Of a DNA stretch of 64,000 bases, positions 53,054 to 61,698 are shown piece by piece. Origin of the DNA: Pseudomonas sp. 8O (GTDB lineage: Bacteria; Pseudomonadota; Gammaproteobacteria; Pseudomonadales; Pseudomonadaceae). The notes below the pieces were generated by a model that saw nothing but the letters and a program-made list of their open reading frames with translations, had not been told where the DNA came from and searched no databases. The first letter of the stretch is position 1; each line of letters opens with the position of its first letter. A program made the position numbers and the translations under genes. The stretch covers positions 374,098-438,097 of the forward strand of contig NZ_LR733265.1 in the NCBI RefSeq assembly GCF_902506495.1, written 5' to 3'.

Positions 53054-53954
53054 AGCGCTGCAGGTTCTCTCGGGCCAGGTCCGTGAATGCCTTGAGCGCG
53101 GCAGACGGATTGCGTCGATTGGGGTAGTACAGACACATTTCATCTCTCGGCGGCGTCCAGTCCTGCAGCACCCGCTGCAGGTCTCCAGCGTCGACTTCCG
53201 CCTGGACCTCCTGCTCCAGAAAGAGTCCGAGCGCCACGTTCGCCTGCACGATGGCCTTGGCCACACCCGGCTCGTCCACGGTGAACCGACCCTCGACATC
53301 GAGCCTGAGCACTTCGCCCGCCTGTTCGAAGTACCAGGGATAGATGGCGCCGTTGGGCAGCCGGATGCGCAGGCATTCATGCCGCATCAGATCCGCTGGG
53401 TTCTGCGGTTCACCGTGCTTGGAGAAATACAGCGGCGTCCCCACCACGGCATAGCGCTGTGTCTGGCCCAGTGGGATGGCAATCATGTCATTGGGGATCA
53501 GGTTCGATGCGCGCACGCCCAGATCGAAGCCTTCCGCGACGACGTCCACCAGTCGCTCCTCCGTCACCAGATCGATCTGGACGCGCGGGTAGCGGTCGGC
53601 AAACTCCAGGACCAGTGGCAGGAGGGCCGTGCGCGCTGCGCTGGCAAATGCGTTGATTCTTATCACGCCAGCAGGTTCTGCGTTGTGCGAGCGAACCGTT
53701 TCCAGCGCGCCGCGCAGAGCCTGCAGGGCTGGTTCCACCTGCTCAAGATAGCTGCTGCCCGCCTCTGTCAGCGACACGCTACGTGTGGTGCGATTGAACA
53801 GGCGCGTCTGCAGAGTCGCCTCCAGTTTGGCGATGGTGCTGCTTAGCGCAGTGGTGGAAACATTCAGGTCGATCGCTGCCCGGCGAAACGAGGCGCGGCG
53901 GGCCACGGCCAGGACGGCCTCCAGCTCATGAAGGGTAAGACGTGAGTCGGACAT
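53037..53954 (-). CDS. LysR family transcriptional regulator
   Basis: This protein of 305 residues has the N-terminal winged helix ([20 protein letters not shown], then [20 protein letters not shown] and [15 protein letters not shown]) and a periplasmic-binding-like effector domain. It is divergent from the NTF2/SDR gene pair at 54071-55173 with a 116-base gap, the usual layout for a LysR regulator and its target. The start at 53954 ([12 protein letters not shown]) is preferred; 53984 adds ten residues. It converges on the TRAP operon. Confidence 0.9.
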   Translation of the reverse strand: MSDSRLTLHELEAVLAVARRASFRRAAIDLNVSTTALSSTIAKLEATLQTRLFNRTTRSVSLTEAGSSYLEQVEPALQALRGALETVRSHNAEPAGVIRINAFASAARTALLPLVLEFADRYPRVQIDLVTEERLVDVVAEGFDLGVRASNLIPNDMIAIPLGQTQRYAVVGTPLYFSKHGEPQNPADLMRHECLRIRLPNGAIYPWYFEQAGEVLRLDVEGRFTVDEPGVAKAIVQANVALGLFLEQEVQAEVDAGDLQRVLQDWTPPRDEMCLYYPNRRNPSAALKAFTDLARENLQRCPPPG

Positions 53955-54070
53955 CGGATTGTCCTTATATGCGGGATTAGTCATCAGGTTTTGTCCCAGT
54001 TGAGCAGGTTATCTGGCGCGAGGCAAGATGGCAGTCCTGCAAGCCTGACAACCCTGAGAGGACCCAGCTT

Positions 54071-54400
54071 ATGAACCTGCAATTGCCGAGCGCCGTTCAG
54101 GCCTACTTCGAGATCAGCAACGGTGATGACATCTCACACATGGCGGCGTGTTTCTGCGCGGACGCCCGCGTGATCGATGAAAACCGCAGGCATCAGGGGA
54201 TCGCGGCCATCGAATCCTGGCAGCGGGCCGCGCGGCAGGCATTCACCTATCGGGTGGAGCCCATCGAGTCGTTTGCCGAGGATGATCAACTGAGCATCAC
54301 GGCAATGGTGAGCGGTGACTTTCCCGGTAGTCCGCTGACGCTCAAGCATGTCTTCACCCTCAGGGACGGGCGGATCAGCTCACTGGAGATTGCGCCATGA
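54071..54400 (+). CDS. NTF2-like (SnoaL-type) protein
   Basis: This 109-residue protein has the alpha+beta cone of the NTF2 superfamily: an N-terminal helix ([20 protein letters not shown]), [20 protein letters not shown], and strands ending [20 protein letters not shown]. Such proteins may be isomerases, hydrolases or ligand binders. Its stop overlaps the SDR start (ATGA), so the two are coupled and probably act on one compound. Confidence 0.85.
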   Translation: MNLQLPSAVQAYFEISNGDDISHMAACFCADARVIDENRRHQGIAAIESWQRAARQAFTYRVEPIESFAEDDQLSITAMVSGDFPGSPLTLKHVFTLRDGRISSLEIAP

Positions 54401-55173
54401 TGAACCTCGAACTTGCCGGCAAGCGTGTGCTGGTCACCGGTGGGACCAAAGGCGTGGGGCTCGCAGTGGTTCGTTTGTTCCACGCCGAGGGGGCGCAGGT
54501 GCTGACCGCGGCGCGACAGGCCGATAGCGCCGTGCCGCCAGATATCTTCGTTGAGGCCGATCTTTGTACCCGAGAAGGTTGTGCTGCGTTGGTGGCGGCT
54601 GCGGAGCAGCGCTTGGGCGGAGTCGACATCCTCGTGCATGTGCTGGGTGGCTCGTCGGCTCCCGGCGGAGGTTTTGCTGCGCTGGATGACGAGCAGTGGC
54701 AGCGCGAGCTCGATCTGAACCTGTTCCCCGCTGTACGTCTGGACCGTGCGCTGCTTCCGGGCATGCTGCAGCGCGCGGCGGGCGTGATCATTCATGTGAC
54801 ATCCATCCAGAGTCGTTTGCCACTGCCCGAGGCGACCACCGCATATGCCGCAGCCAAAGCCGCCCTCTCGACTTACAGCAAGAGCCTGTCGAAGGAGGTG
54901 TCACCCAAGGGCGTGCGCGTCGTGAGGGTTGCTCCGGGCTGGATCGAAACCGAGGCATCGGTGGCCCTGGCCGAGCGATTGGCAGAGGAGGCGGGCACCG
55001 ATTACGAAGGCGGCAAGCGCATCATCATGGAGGCGCTGGGAGGCATTCCGCTCGGCCGCCCATCGAAACCGTCGGAAGTCGCTGAACTCATCGCTTTCCT
55101 GGCGTCACCTCGGGCAGCCGCCATCACCGGCAGTGAATTCCTGATCGATGGCGGCACGGTGCCGACAGCTTAG
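54397..55173 (+). CDS. SDR family oxidoreductase
   Basis: This 258-residue short-chain dehydrogenase/reductase has the cofactor motif [12 protein letters not shown] (TGxxxGxG), a catalytic serine in HVTSIQSRL, and YAAAK of the YxxxK motif in [18 protein letters not shown]. The C-terminus [17 protein letters not shown] is typical. An Arg soon after strand beta-2 (TAARQADS) suggests NADP(H). Substrate unknown; the NTF2-like partner and divergent LysR gene suggest a small detoxification or catabolic unit. Confidence 0.92.
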   Translation: MMNLELAGKRVLVTGGTKGVGLAVVRLFHAEGAQVLTAARQADSAVPPDIFVEADLCTREGCAALVAAAEQRLGGVDILVHVLGGSSAPGGGFAALDDEQWQRELDLNLFPAVRLDRALLPGMLQRAAGVIIHVTSIQSRLPLPEATTAYAAAKAALSTYSKSLSKEVSPKGVRVVRVAPGWIETEASVALAERLAEEAGTDYEGGKRIIMEALGGIPLGRPSKPSEVAELIAFLASPRAAAITGSEFLIDGGTVPTA

Positions 55174-55404
55174 TGCGTCGCGGTGGACAGCCTGCGGTTG
55201 TCCACCGCCTTGATCGTCATCGCCTATTTTTCTGCCCAGCTCCCTGCCATCCCGGCAATCCTGTACCACACTCTATGAGCCTGAAACGGACGCTGTCACA
55301 AGCGTCGTGCTGAGCCCGTGCGTCGTCGGCCTTGCCTGGCCGGTCATGGATACCCAGCCCTTCGCTTGACCCGCCCGCGATAACAACAAGACACAGGGGT
55401 TAGC

Positions 55405-56778
55405 ATGTTCAAACCACGGGATGTAAAGACCGTCGGCGAAGCCCGGCGCATCGTCGAGGAGCGTGGCCTGAGCCACGTCAAGGTCGGTCTGTTCGATAAC
55501 GACGGGGTGATGCGCGGCAAGTACATGAGCCGCAGCAAGTTCTTCTCCGCCCTCGAGCACGGTTTCGCCTTCTGCGATGTGGTGCTCGGCTGGGACGTCA
55601 AGGATCAGCTCTACGACAACGCCCAATACACCGGCTGGCACAGTGGCTACCCGGACGCGCCGGTGCGCATTCTGCCGCACACCTGCCGCGAGATTCCCTT
55701 CGAGAACGGCATGCTGCTGTTTCTCGCCGAATTCGACCAGCAGGCCGAGGCGGTGTGCCCGCGTGGCACGCTGCGGCGGGTGATCCAGCGCTGCCAGGAC
55801 ATGGGGTTCGAGCCCTACGCCGCGCTGGAGTACGAATTCTTCATGTTCGATGAAACCCCGGACTCGGCACGGGCCAAGGGTTTTCGCGATCTCAAGCCAT
55901 TCACCCCGGACTGGTTCGGCTACTCGATGATCCGTAACTCGGTGCACGCCGAGCTCTATCACCAGATTCTCGAAATGGGCGAGGCGATGGATTTTCCCAT
56001 CGAGGGCCTGCACACCGAGACCGGCCCCGGCGTGCTGGAGGCGGCCATCGCTTACGACCGTGCCGAAGCCGCGGCGGACAAGGGCGCCCTGTTCAAGACC
56101 TTCATGAAGGTGCTGGCCCAGCGCAACGGCCTGATGGCCACTTTCATGGCCAAGTGGTCCGGCAAGTATCCGGGGCAGAGCGGGCACATCCATGTTTCGC
56201 TGCGCGACCGCAAGAGCGACAAGTCGGCCTTCTACGACCCCAGCCAGGCACACAACATGAGCAAGCTGCAGCGGCATTTTCTCGCTGGGCAGCAGCGCCT
56301 GATGCCGGAATTTCTGTGCATGGTGGCGCCGACCCTGAACAGCTATCGGCGCCTGATCCCCGGCTTCTGGGCGCCCACCGACGCCACCTGGGGCGTGGAG
56401 AACCGCACCGCTGCGCTGCGGGTAATCCCCGGTAGCGACAAGTCGCAGCGTCAGGAGTACCGCCTCGGCGCCGCCGACGGCAATCCGTTCCTGGCGCTGT
56501 CGGTGGCCATCGGTTCGGGCTTGTACGGCGTCATGCAGGAGTGGGAGCCGACCGAGCCGGTCAACGGTAACGCCTACGCGGTCAAGCATCCCGAGGAGCT
56601 GGCGCTGCCGCGCACGCTGTGGGACGCCGCACAGCGCCTGAAGGGCTCGCAGGCCGCCCGCGAACTGTTCGGTGATGCCTTCGTCGAGCACTTCGCCGCC
56701 AGCCGCGAATGGGAAGAGCGCGAGTACCGTCGCCATGTCAGCGATTGGGAGCTGGATCGCTACTTCGAAATCATCTGA
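55405..56778 (+). CDS. Glutamine synthetase family protein (gamma-glutamyl-amine synthetase-like)
   Basis: This 457-residue protein has a glutamine synthetase fold: an N-terminal beta-grasp (VKVGLFDNDGVMRGKYMSRS) and a catalytic domain with EYEFFMFDE and ETGPGVLEAAI (metal-binding Glu), GQSGHIHVSLRD (His-loop), NSYRRLIPGFWAPTDATWGV and ENRTAALRVI. The N-terminal region without the GlnA loop suggests a GlnA-type III/PuuA-like enzyme that ligates glutamate to an amine with ATP. It is followed by aldehyde and alcohol dehydrogenases. Nearby there is no visible gamma-glutamyl hydrolase, so the last step must be elsewhere. Confidence 0.88.
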   Translation: MFKPRDVKTVGEARRIVEERGLSHVKVGLFDNDGVMRGKYMSRSKFFSALEHGFAFCDVVLGWDVKDQLYDNAQYTGWHSGYPDAPVRILPHTCREIPFENGMLLFLAEFDQQAEAVCPRGTLRRVIQRCQDMGFEPYAALEYEFFMFDETPDSARAKGFRDLKPFTPDWFGYSMIRNSVHAELYHQILEMGEAMDFPIEGLHTETGPGVLEAAIAYDRAEAAADKGALFKTFMKVLAQRNGLMATFMAKWSGKYPGQSGHIHVSLRDRKSDKSAFYDPSQAHNMSKLQRHFLAGQQRLMPEFLCMVAPTLNSYRRLIPGFWAPTDATWGVENRTAALRVIPGSDKSQRQEYRLGAADGNPFLALSVAIGSGLYGVMQEWEPTEPVNGNAYAVKHPEELALPRTLWDAAQRLKGSQAARELFGDAFVEHFAASREWEEREYRRHVSDWELDRYFEII

Positions 56779-56780
56779 GC

Positions 56781-56823
56781 GCTCCCCCTCTCCCCAACCC
56801 TCTCCCCGGAGGGGCGAGGGGGC
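56781..56823. repeat. CCCTCTCCCC hairpin repeat
   Basis: The gap between the glutamine synthetase-like and aldehyde dehydrogenase genes contains CCCTCTCCCC paired with GGGGCGAGGG, a relative of the element at 29891-29998. It is probably a dispersed repeat that modulates downstream expression. Confidence 0.7.
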
Positions 56824-56878
56824 CGAGTGCGGCACGCGATCCACCGCGTGCGTCGCGATTCCTCTTACGGAGCACCTT

Positions 56879-58267
56879 ATGAGCAAACTGCAATGCATTT
56901 CCCCCATCGACGGCTCGGTCTACGTCGAGCGTCATCTGGCGTCCAATCCCGAGGTGCTGGTGGCGCTGGCCAAGGCCGAGCTGGCGCAGCAGACCTGGAA
57001 GCAGACGCCGCTGCGCGAGCGTATCGCTATCGGCCGACGCGCCATCGAATCCTTCGCCGCGCGTGAGGCGCAGTTGGCCGAAGAGCTGTGCTGGATGATG
57101 GGCCGGCCGATCCGTTATGCCGCTGGCGAAATCCGTGGCTTCGTTGAGCGTGCCAGCCATATGGCGGATATCGCCGAGGGCTCGCTGGCCGATATCCGCC
57201 TGCCGGAAAAGGCCGGTTTCACCCGTTTCATCCGCCGTGAGCCACTGGGCCTGGCCTTGATCATCGCCCCCTGGAATTACCCCTATCTGACCGCCGTCAA
57301 CGCGGTGATGCCGGCGCTGTTGGCGGGTAACGTGGTGGTGCTCAAGCACTCGGCGCAGACACCGCTGTGCGCTGAACGCATGGTCGAAGCCTTTGCCGAG
57401 GCCGGTCTGCCCGAAGGCGTGTTCCAGTACCTGCACCTGAGCCACGGCGAGACCGAAGCATTGATTCGCTCGCCGAGCATCGACCACGTCGCCTTCACCG
57501 GTTCGGTGCCCGGGGGCGCCATGGTCGAGCGCGCGGCTGCAGGACGCTTCATCAGTGTCGGGCTCGAGCTGGGTGGCAAGGACCCGGCCTACGTTCGGGC
57601 CGACGCCGATCTGCAGCACGCGGTGGAAACCGCCATCGACGGAGCCTTCTTCAATTCCGGGCAGTCCTGCTGCGGTATCGAGCGTATCTACGTGCACGAG
57701 TCGCTATTCGATGAGTTCGTCGAGCGCGCTGTGGCGCTGGTGCGCCAATACAAACTGGGGCGCTCGGACGACCCGCAGACCACCCTTGGCCCGCTGGTGC
57801 GCAGCGACGCCGCCGATTTCGTCCGCGCGCAGATCGCCGAAGCGGTCGAGCAGGGCGCCAGGACGCATATCGACCCGGCCGAGTTTCCCCTGGATGCGCC
57901 GGGCACGCCCTATCTGGCGCCGCAGGTGCTGACCAACGTCAACCATGAAATGCGCGTGATGACCGAGGAATCCTTCGGTCCGGTGGTGGGCATTCAGAAG
58001 GTCGCCAGTGACGAGGAGGCGCTGGCGCTGATGAACGACAGCGAGTTCGGCCTGACCGCTGCGATCTTCAGCCGCGACGTTGATGCAGCCATGGCCCTGG
58101 CTGACCGGGTGGAGGCCGGCACGGTATTTCTCAACCGCTGCGACTACCTCGACCCCGGCCTGGCCTGGACCGGGGTGAAGCACTCCGGGCGTGGCTGCAC
58201 CCTGTCGCGGGTTGGCTATGAGCAGCTGACCCGGCCGAAATCCTTCCACTTCAAGACTCAGCTGTGA
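56879..58267 (+). CDS. Aldehyde dehydrogenase family protein
   Basis: This protein of 462 residues is an NAD(P)-dependent aldehyde dehydrogenase. Motifs are APWNYPYLTAVNAVMPALLA, FTGSVPGGAMVERAAAG, LELGGKDPAYVRADADL (general base Glu), and FFNSGQSCCGIERIYV with catalytic Cys264. The start at 56879 (MSKLQCISPIDGSVY) fits the family. It is slightly short at the N-terminus, as in succinate-semialdehyde-like members. It ends on a GTGA overlap region with the next gene, so the two are in one operon. Confidence 0.93.
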   Translation: MSKLQCISPIDGSVYVERHLASNPEVLVALAKAELAQQTWKQTPLRERIAIGRRAIESFAAREAQLAEELCWMMGRPIRYAAGEIRGFVERASHMADIAEGSLADIRLPEKAGFTRFIRREPLGLALIIAPWNYPYLTAVNAVMPALLAGNVVVLKHSAQTPLCAERMVEAFAEAGLPEGVFQYLHLSHGETEALIRSPSIDHVAFTGSVPGGAMVERAAAGRFISVGLELGGKDPAYVRADADLQHAVETAIDGAFFNSGQSCCGIERIYVHESLFDEFVERAVALVRQYKLGRSDDPQTTLGPLVRSDAADFVRAQIAEAVEQGARTHIDPAEFPLDAPGTPYLAPQVLTNVNHEMRVMTEESFGPVVGIQKVASDEEALALMNDSEFGLTAAIFSRDVDAAMALADRVEAGTVFLNRCDYLDPGLAWTGVKHSGRGCTLSRVGYEQLTRPKSFHFKTQL

Positions 58268-58275
58268 GGCGCGCA

Positions 58276-59445
58276 ATGACTCTCGATCAGTACCGCATGA
58301 ACTGGAACTACCCGACCTCGATGCGCGTCGGCGTTGGCCGCATTGCCGAATTGGCCGAGGCCTGTCGTCAGCTCGGCATGCGCGCCCCGATGTTATGTAC
58401 CGACCCTGGCCTGGCGGCGTTGCCGATGATCGACGCGGCGCTGCGTCAGTGTCGTGACGCTGGACTTGATGCCGGGTTGTTCTCGGCGATCAAGGGTAAC
58501 CCTACCGGCGCCAACGTGATGGATGGAGTCGCCGCGTTCAAGGCGGGCGCGCATGACGGGGTGATCGCCTTCGGCGGTGGCTCGGCGCTGGATGCCGGCA
58601 AGGCCATCGCCCTGATGGTCGGCCAGGATCGGCCGCTGTGGGATTTCGAGGACATCGGCGACAACGCCAGCCGGGTCAACGTCGCCGGCATGGCGCCGGT
58701 GGTGGCGGTGCCGACCACCGCCGGCACCGGATCGGAGGTCGGCCGCGCCTCGGTGATCACCGACGATGCGGCGCATATCAAGCGCATCATCTTCCACGCA
58801 CGAATGTTGCCGGCGCTGGTGATTCTTGATCCCGAACTGACGGTCGGTCTGCCGGCGAAAATCACCGCCGCCACCGGCATGGACGCGCTGTCGCACAGCC
58901 TGGAGGCGTTCTGTTCGCCACTGTTCCACCCGATGGCCGAGGGCATCGCCCTCGAAGGCATGCGCCTGGTGCAACAGTACCTGCCGCGTGCGGTAAGCCA
59001 GGGCACGGACGTCGAGGCGCGGCTGCAGATGCTGGTGGCCTCGAGCATGGGTGCCACCGCCTTCCAGCGTGGCCTTGGCGCGATGCATGCGCTGGCGCAT
59101 CCGCTGGGGGCGCTGTACGACGCCCACCACGGCTTGCTCAACGCGGTGCTGATGCCTTACGTGCTGGTGGCCAACCGCGGCGCCATCGAGCCGCAGATGG
59201 AGAAGATGGCGCGCTATCTGGCGCTACCGGGCAGTGGTTTCGATGCCGTTCTGGACTGGGTGCTGGCGCTGCGCAGCGAGGTGGGCATCGCCCATAGCCT
59301 GGGCGAGATTGGCATCGACGATGCCCGCATCGAGCAGGTGGGACGCATGGCCGAGGTCGATCCCTCGGCAGGCACCAACCCCGTCGCCTTCAGCGCCGCG
59401 CAGTACAGCGCGTTGTTCGAGAAAGCGCTGCGCGGGACCTTGTAG
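58276..59445 (+). CDS. Iron-containing alcohol dehydrogenase
   Basis: This protein of 389 residues has the group III (iron) alcohol dehydrogenase fold. The N-terminal nucleotide domain has FGGGSALDAGKAIALMVGQD and PTTAGTGSEVGRASVITDD, and the metal site is formed by Asp in MDALSHSLEAFCSPL and the His of GAMHALAHPLGALYDAHHG. ATG at 58276 has GAGG seven bases before it; a GTG at 58264 that overlaps the previous stop is the alternative. It likely oxidises the alcohol of the compound handled by the two upstream enzymes. Its stop lies inside a dispersed repeat. Confidence 0.92.
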   Translation: MTLDQYRMNWNYPTSMRVGVGRIAELAEACRQLGMRAPMLCTDPGLAALPMIDAALRQCRDAGLDAGLFSAIKGNPTGANVMDGVAAFKAGAHDGVIAFGGGSALDAGKAIALMVGQDRPLWDFEDIGDNASRVNVAGMAPVVAVPTTAGTGSEVGRASVITDDAAHIKRIIFHARMLPALVILDPELTVGLPAKITAATGMDALSHSLEAFCSPLFHPMAEGIALEGMRLVQQYLPRAVSQGTDVEARLQMLVASSMGATAFQRGLGAMHALAHPLGALYDAHHGLLNAVLMPYVLVANRGAIEPQMEKMARYLALPGSGFDAVLDWVLALRSEVGIAHSLGEIGIDDARIEQVGRMAEVDPSAGTNPVAFSAAQYSALFEKALRGTL

Positions 59446-59500
59446 CCCGGATGCAATCCGGGAGCGGTTGGCCTGCTTTGCCGCAGATTTCATCCGGGCA
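59442..59500. repeat. Inverted repeat overlapping the alcohol dehydrogenase stop
   Basis: GTAGCCCGGATGCAATCCGG (59442-59461) is followed by TTCATCCGGGCA. This is a degenerate copy of the 2151-2210 element, with a matching first half and weaker second half. The TAG stop codon is part of the repeat. Confidence 0.75.
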
Positions 59501-59522
59501 CGGGGCTGAGCCGTCGAGTGCG

Positions 59523-59951
59523 TCAGTGGTCAAGAACCTGGCTGAAACGTAGCAGATAACCGTCCAGGTCCTGGATCATCAGCTGACGCACCCTGACCCA
59601 GCTGTCGCCAGTGCGGTAGTCCACCGTCTCCGGTGGCAGACGCAGCGGCACGTCATTGGCGAGCAACGCCTGATACAGCGGCTGCAGATCAGCCACGTCG
59701 ATCTGCAGATTGATGCCGCGCCCCAGCGGGCGATCTAGCGGCATGACTGTCCAGGGATCGTCTGGCCGTGCATGTTGGTCGATCTGTTCCAGCATCAACG
59801 CAGCTTCACCCCGAGCGATGGCTGCAAAGCCATCCTCGGGGCGTTGGTACAGCAGGCTGAAACCCAGCACTTGCTGGTAGAACGCCAGGCTGTCCTGCAG
59901 ATCACTGACCTGCAATTCAGGCGTAAGTGCCGGCAGGCGCGTGCGGCTCAC
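59523..59951 (-). CDS. VOC family protein
   Basis: This 142-residue protein has two beta-alpha-beta-beta-beta units of the vicinal oxygen chelate superfamily: LTPELQVSDLQDSLAFYQQV, LGFSLLYQRPEDGFAAIARG, and MIQDLDGYLLRFSQ. No full metal-ligand set was assigned, so the activity (glyoxalase, dioxygenase or antibiotic-binding) is unknown. It overlaps the end of the following gene (59948) by four bases on the same strand, which implies co-expression with that gene. Confidence 0.88.
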   Translation of the reverse strand: MSRTRLPALTPELQVSDLQDSLAFYQQVLGFSLLYQRPEDGFAAIARGEAALMLEQIDQHARPDDPWTVMPLDRPLGRGINLQIDVADLQPLYQALLANDVPLRLPPETVDYRTGDSWVRVRQLMIQDLDGYLLRFSQVLDH

Positions 59952-60481
59952 GCCTGGTCCTGCGCCGCCTGCAAGGCTTCCAGTGCCGGTGCGGCATAGA
60001 TGCCCACTTCCACCGCCAGTTCCATCACTCGCGGCAGGTCGCTGGCGTACACCAGTACCGCTTGCAACTGGTCATCCAGCGGTTCACTGAAGTCCAGCAG
60101 CACGTAGCCACCGGTTTCTGGCGACAGCGCAGAGAGCTGCACCTGAATGCGGTTGAGCGCCTTGAGCGGCTCGGTCTTGGCCAGTTGTTTGGGCTTGAGC
60201 ACGAACTGTACCTGCGGGCCGAAGGATTCGGTGATGTGCTGGAACAGTTCTTCATAGCTGTCGGCCTGGAACAGCACGGTGTCCGGCAGGCTGCCGACCA
60301 CCACCCACTCGCCCAGGGGGATGGGGAATTCGTCGTCGTAGTTGACGTCCGGGTTGGCGGCGAGGAAGGCGGCCGGATCGGTATAGGCCTGGGTGGCTTC
60401 ATCGGCGATACGGGCGATCTCGTCCACGGGCAGGCAGCCGGAGCTTATCTTGGCGATCAGTTCTTCCAGCTGGGCTTTCAT
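59948..60481 (-). CDS. Conserved-type protein of unknown function
   Basis: This protein of 177 residues (from MKAQLEELIAKISSGCLPVD) is acidic and soluble, without signal or membrane segments. Phrases such as EFPIPLGEWVVVGSLPDTVL and DDQLQAVLVYASDLPRVMEL are ordered-looking. I recognise no family. The start at 60481 was chosen because the longer frame to 60622 reads through a mobile element. Its coding sequence overlaps the VOC gene start, so it probably shares an operon with it. Confidence 0.7.
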   Translation of the reverse strand: MKAQLEELIAKISSGCLPVDEIARIADEATQAYTDPAAFLAANPDVNYDDEFPIPLGEWVVVGSLPDTVLFQADSYEELFQHITESFGPQVQFVLKPKQLAKTEPLKALNRIQVQLSALSPETGGYVLLDFSEPLDDQLQAVLVYASDLPRVMELAVEVGIYAAPALEALQAAQDQA

Positions 60482-60526
60482 CGGGGCATTCCTGTTCAGG
60501 GGGCAAAGGCGCGCAGGATAACAGGT

Positions 60527-60727
60527 CGTTGAAAACGTAGGCGAGGCAGGCAAGACAAGGCGCAACGACCAACGGGAGTAACAGCCGCAGGCTGGCCCGA
60601 AGGGCGAGCGCCAGCGAGTCAAACGACCGAAAAGCGCAGTTTACATATTTGTAAATGAGCATTTTGACTGGGCTCGCACGCGAGGTCGTTTTTAACGCAG
60701 TATTGCCAACGTAGGTAGTTTTCAACG
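60527..60727. mobile_element. MITE-like element of about 200 bases
   Basis: The element begins CGTTGAAAACGTAGGC and ends with GTTTTCAACG (60718-60727), a perfect 10-base terminal inverted repeat. If the flanking bases are included, GGTCGTTGAAAAC and its partner GGACGTTGAAAAC differ at one of 13 positions. It has no coding capacity; an internal GTTTACATATTTGTAAAT palindrome lies near 60640-60655. No target-site duplication is obvious. It lies between the unknown gene and the DUF6644-like gene. Confidence 0.7.
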
Positions 60728-60752
60728 TCCTTTTAAGGCAAAGCGCGCTGCG

Positions 60753-61235
60753 CTAGAAGTAAGCCAGCAGGCGGCCGAGGCTCATCACCAGCAGCCAGAT
60801 CAGCAGCGACAGTGCCGCCTGCATTCGACCGAACAGCGGTGCATGCGCATCCCAGTCGCTCAGCCGGGCGCTCCAAAGGTGGCGAAACAACAGGGCGTTG
60901 CCGATGCCCAGGGCGATCAGCAGCAGCTTGAGCTGCAGCAGACGGTCAACTGCCAGTGGCCCGGCGTCGGCGGCGAACAGGCAGATGCCGCTGCCCAGCA
61001 GGAGCAACAGGCCGGCCACCGCCAGTGGCGTCAACGTGCGCGACACCGCTGCCAGCGGGAAACTGCGGCCGGCGCCAAGCAGGCGCGCATCGAGCAGCAG
61101 CATGGGCCCAAGCAGCAACACCAGGCCAAGCAGATGCAGCAGGTTGAGCGCCGGGTAGAGCAGTGCCGAGCTGCGCATCTGCTCGCCCAGGGCCGTGGCT
61201 TCGAGCCAGGCGGCCCAGGCGATCAGGCTGTCCAT
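60753..61235 (-). CDS. Small membrane protein (DUF6644-like)
   Basis: This 160-residue protein has four or five membrane helices (about 30-50, 65-85, 90-110, 140-158) and a conserved-looking NLLHLLGLVLLLGPMLLLDA. It lies directly after, and one base apart from, the DUF6152-like gene on the same strand, a pairing I recall as typical. His residues in HLLG and RHLW could bind heme or metal. The function is unknown. Confidence 0.7.
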   Translation of the reverse strand: MDSLIAWAAWLEATALGEQMRSSALLYPALNLLHLLGLVLLLGPMLLLDARLLGAGRSFPLAAVSRTLTPLAVAGLLLLLGSGICLFAADAGPLAVDRLLQLKLLLIALGIGNALLFRHLWSARLSDWDAHAPLFGRMQAALSLLIWLLVMSLGRLLAYF

Positions 61236-61592
61236 CTAGCGCAGTTCGATGGTGCGACCGTCGACGATGATGCGTTCGGCGCGGATCTCCGCAGTGCCGT
61301 CCTTGCGTGGGTAGCCGACTATGGTCACGGTCTTGCCCGCCGTCAGGTCGGCTTCCGGCAGGCCGCGTGCCTGCAGACGGCTGATCGGGGCGAGGATCAC
61401 CTGCCAGGTGCGCCCGTCGTGCTCGATGCTCACATCGGCGTGCGGGTTGCGGTAGTTGACGGTCTGTAGCGGCACTTCCAGGGTCAGGAGCTGATCGGCG
61501 TCGTAGGAACTCCAGCCATGGTGGGCCTGGGCAATGGCGCCAGCCAGCAGCAGGCCAAGTGTGGTGGTGAGAAGCAGCAGTTTCTTCAGCAT
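61236..61592 (-). CDS. Periplasmic DUF6152-like protein
   Basis: This protein of 118 residues has a signal peptide (MLKKLLLLTTTLGLLLAGAI) and a mature start AHHGWSSYDADQLLTLEVPL with a His pair near the N-terminus, the DUF6152 pattern. The rest (YRNPHADVSIEHDGRTWQVI) is a small OB-like beta protein. The start at 61592 was chosen because it begins the signal peptide. A metal- or copper-related role is possible from the HH start, but is only a guess. Confidence 0.8.
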   Translation of the reverse strand: MLKKLLLLTTTLGLLLAGAIAQAHHGWSSYDADQLLTLEVPLQTVNYRNPHADVSIEHDGRTWQVILAPISRLQARGLPEADLTAGKTVTIVGYPRKDGTAEIRAERIIVDGRTIELR

Positions 61593-61698
61593 GGCGATCA
61601 CCCGGTGGATTGATTGAACACCGGGTAAACCTAGACCCTGTAACCGATGCTGCGACGCACGGGCAGCATTTGGAAACAGAATGGGGCGCGCAGCTGCC

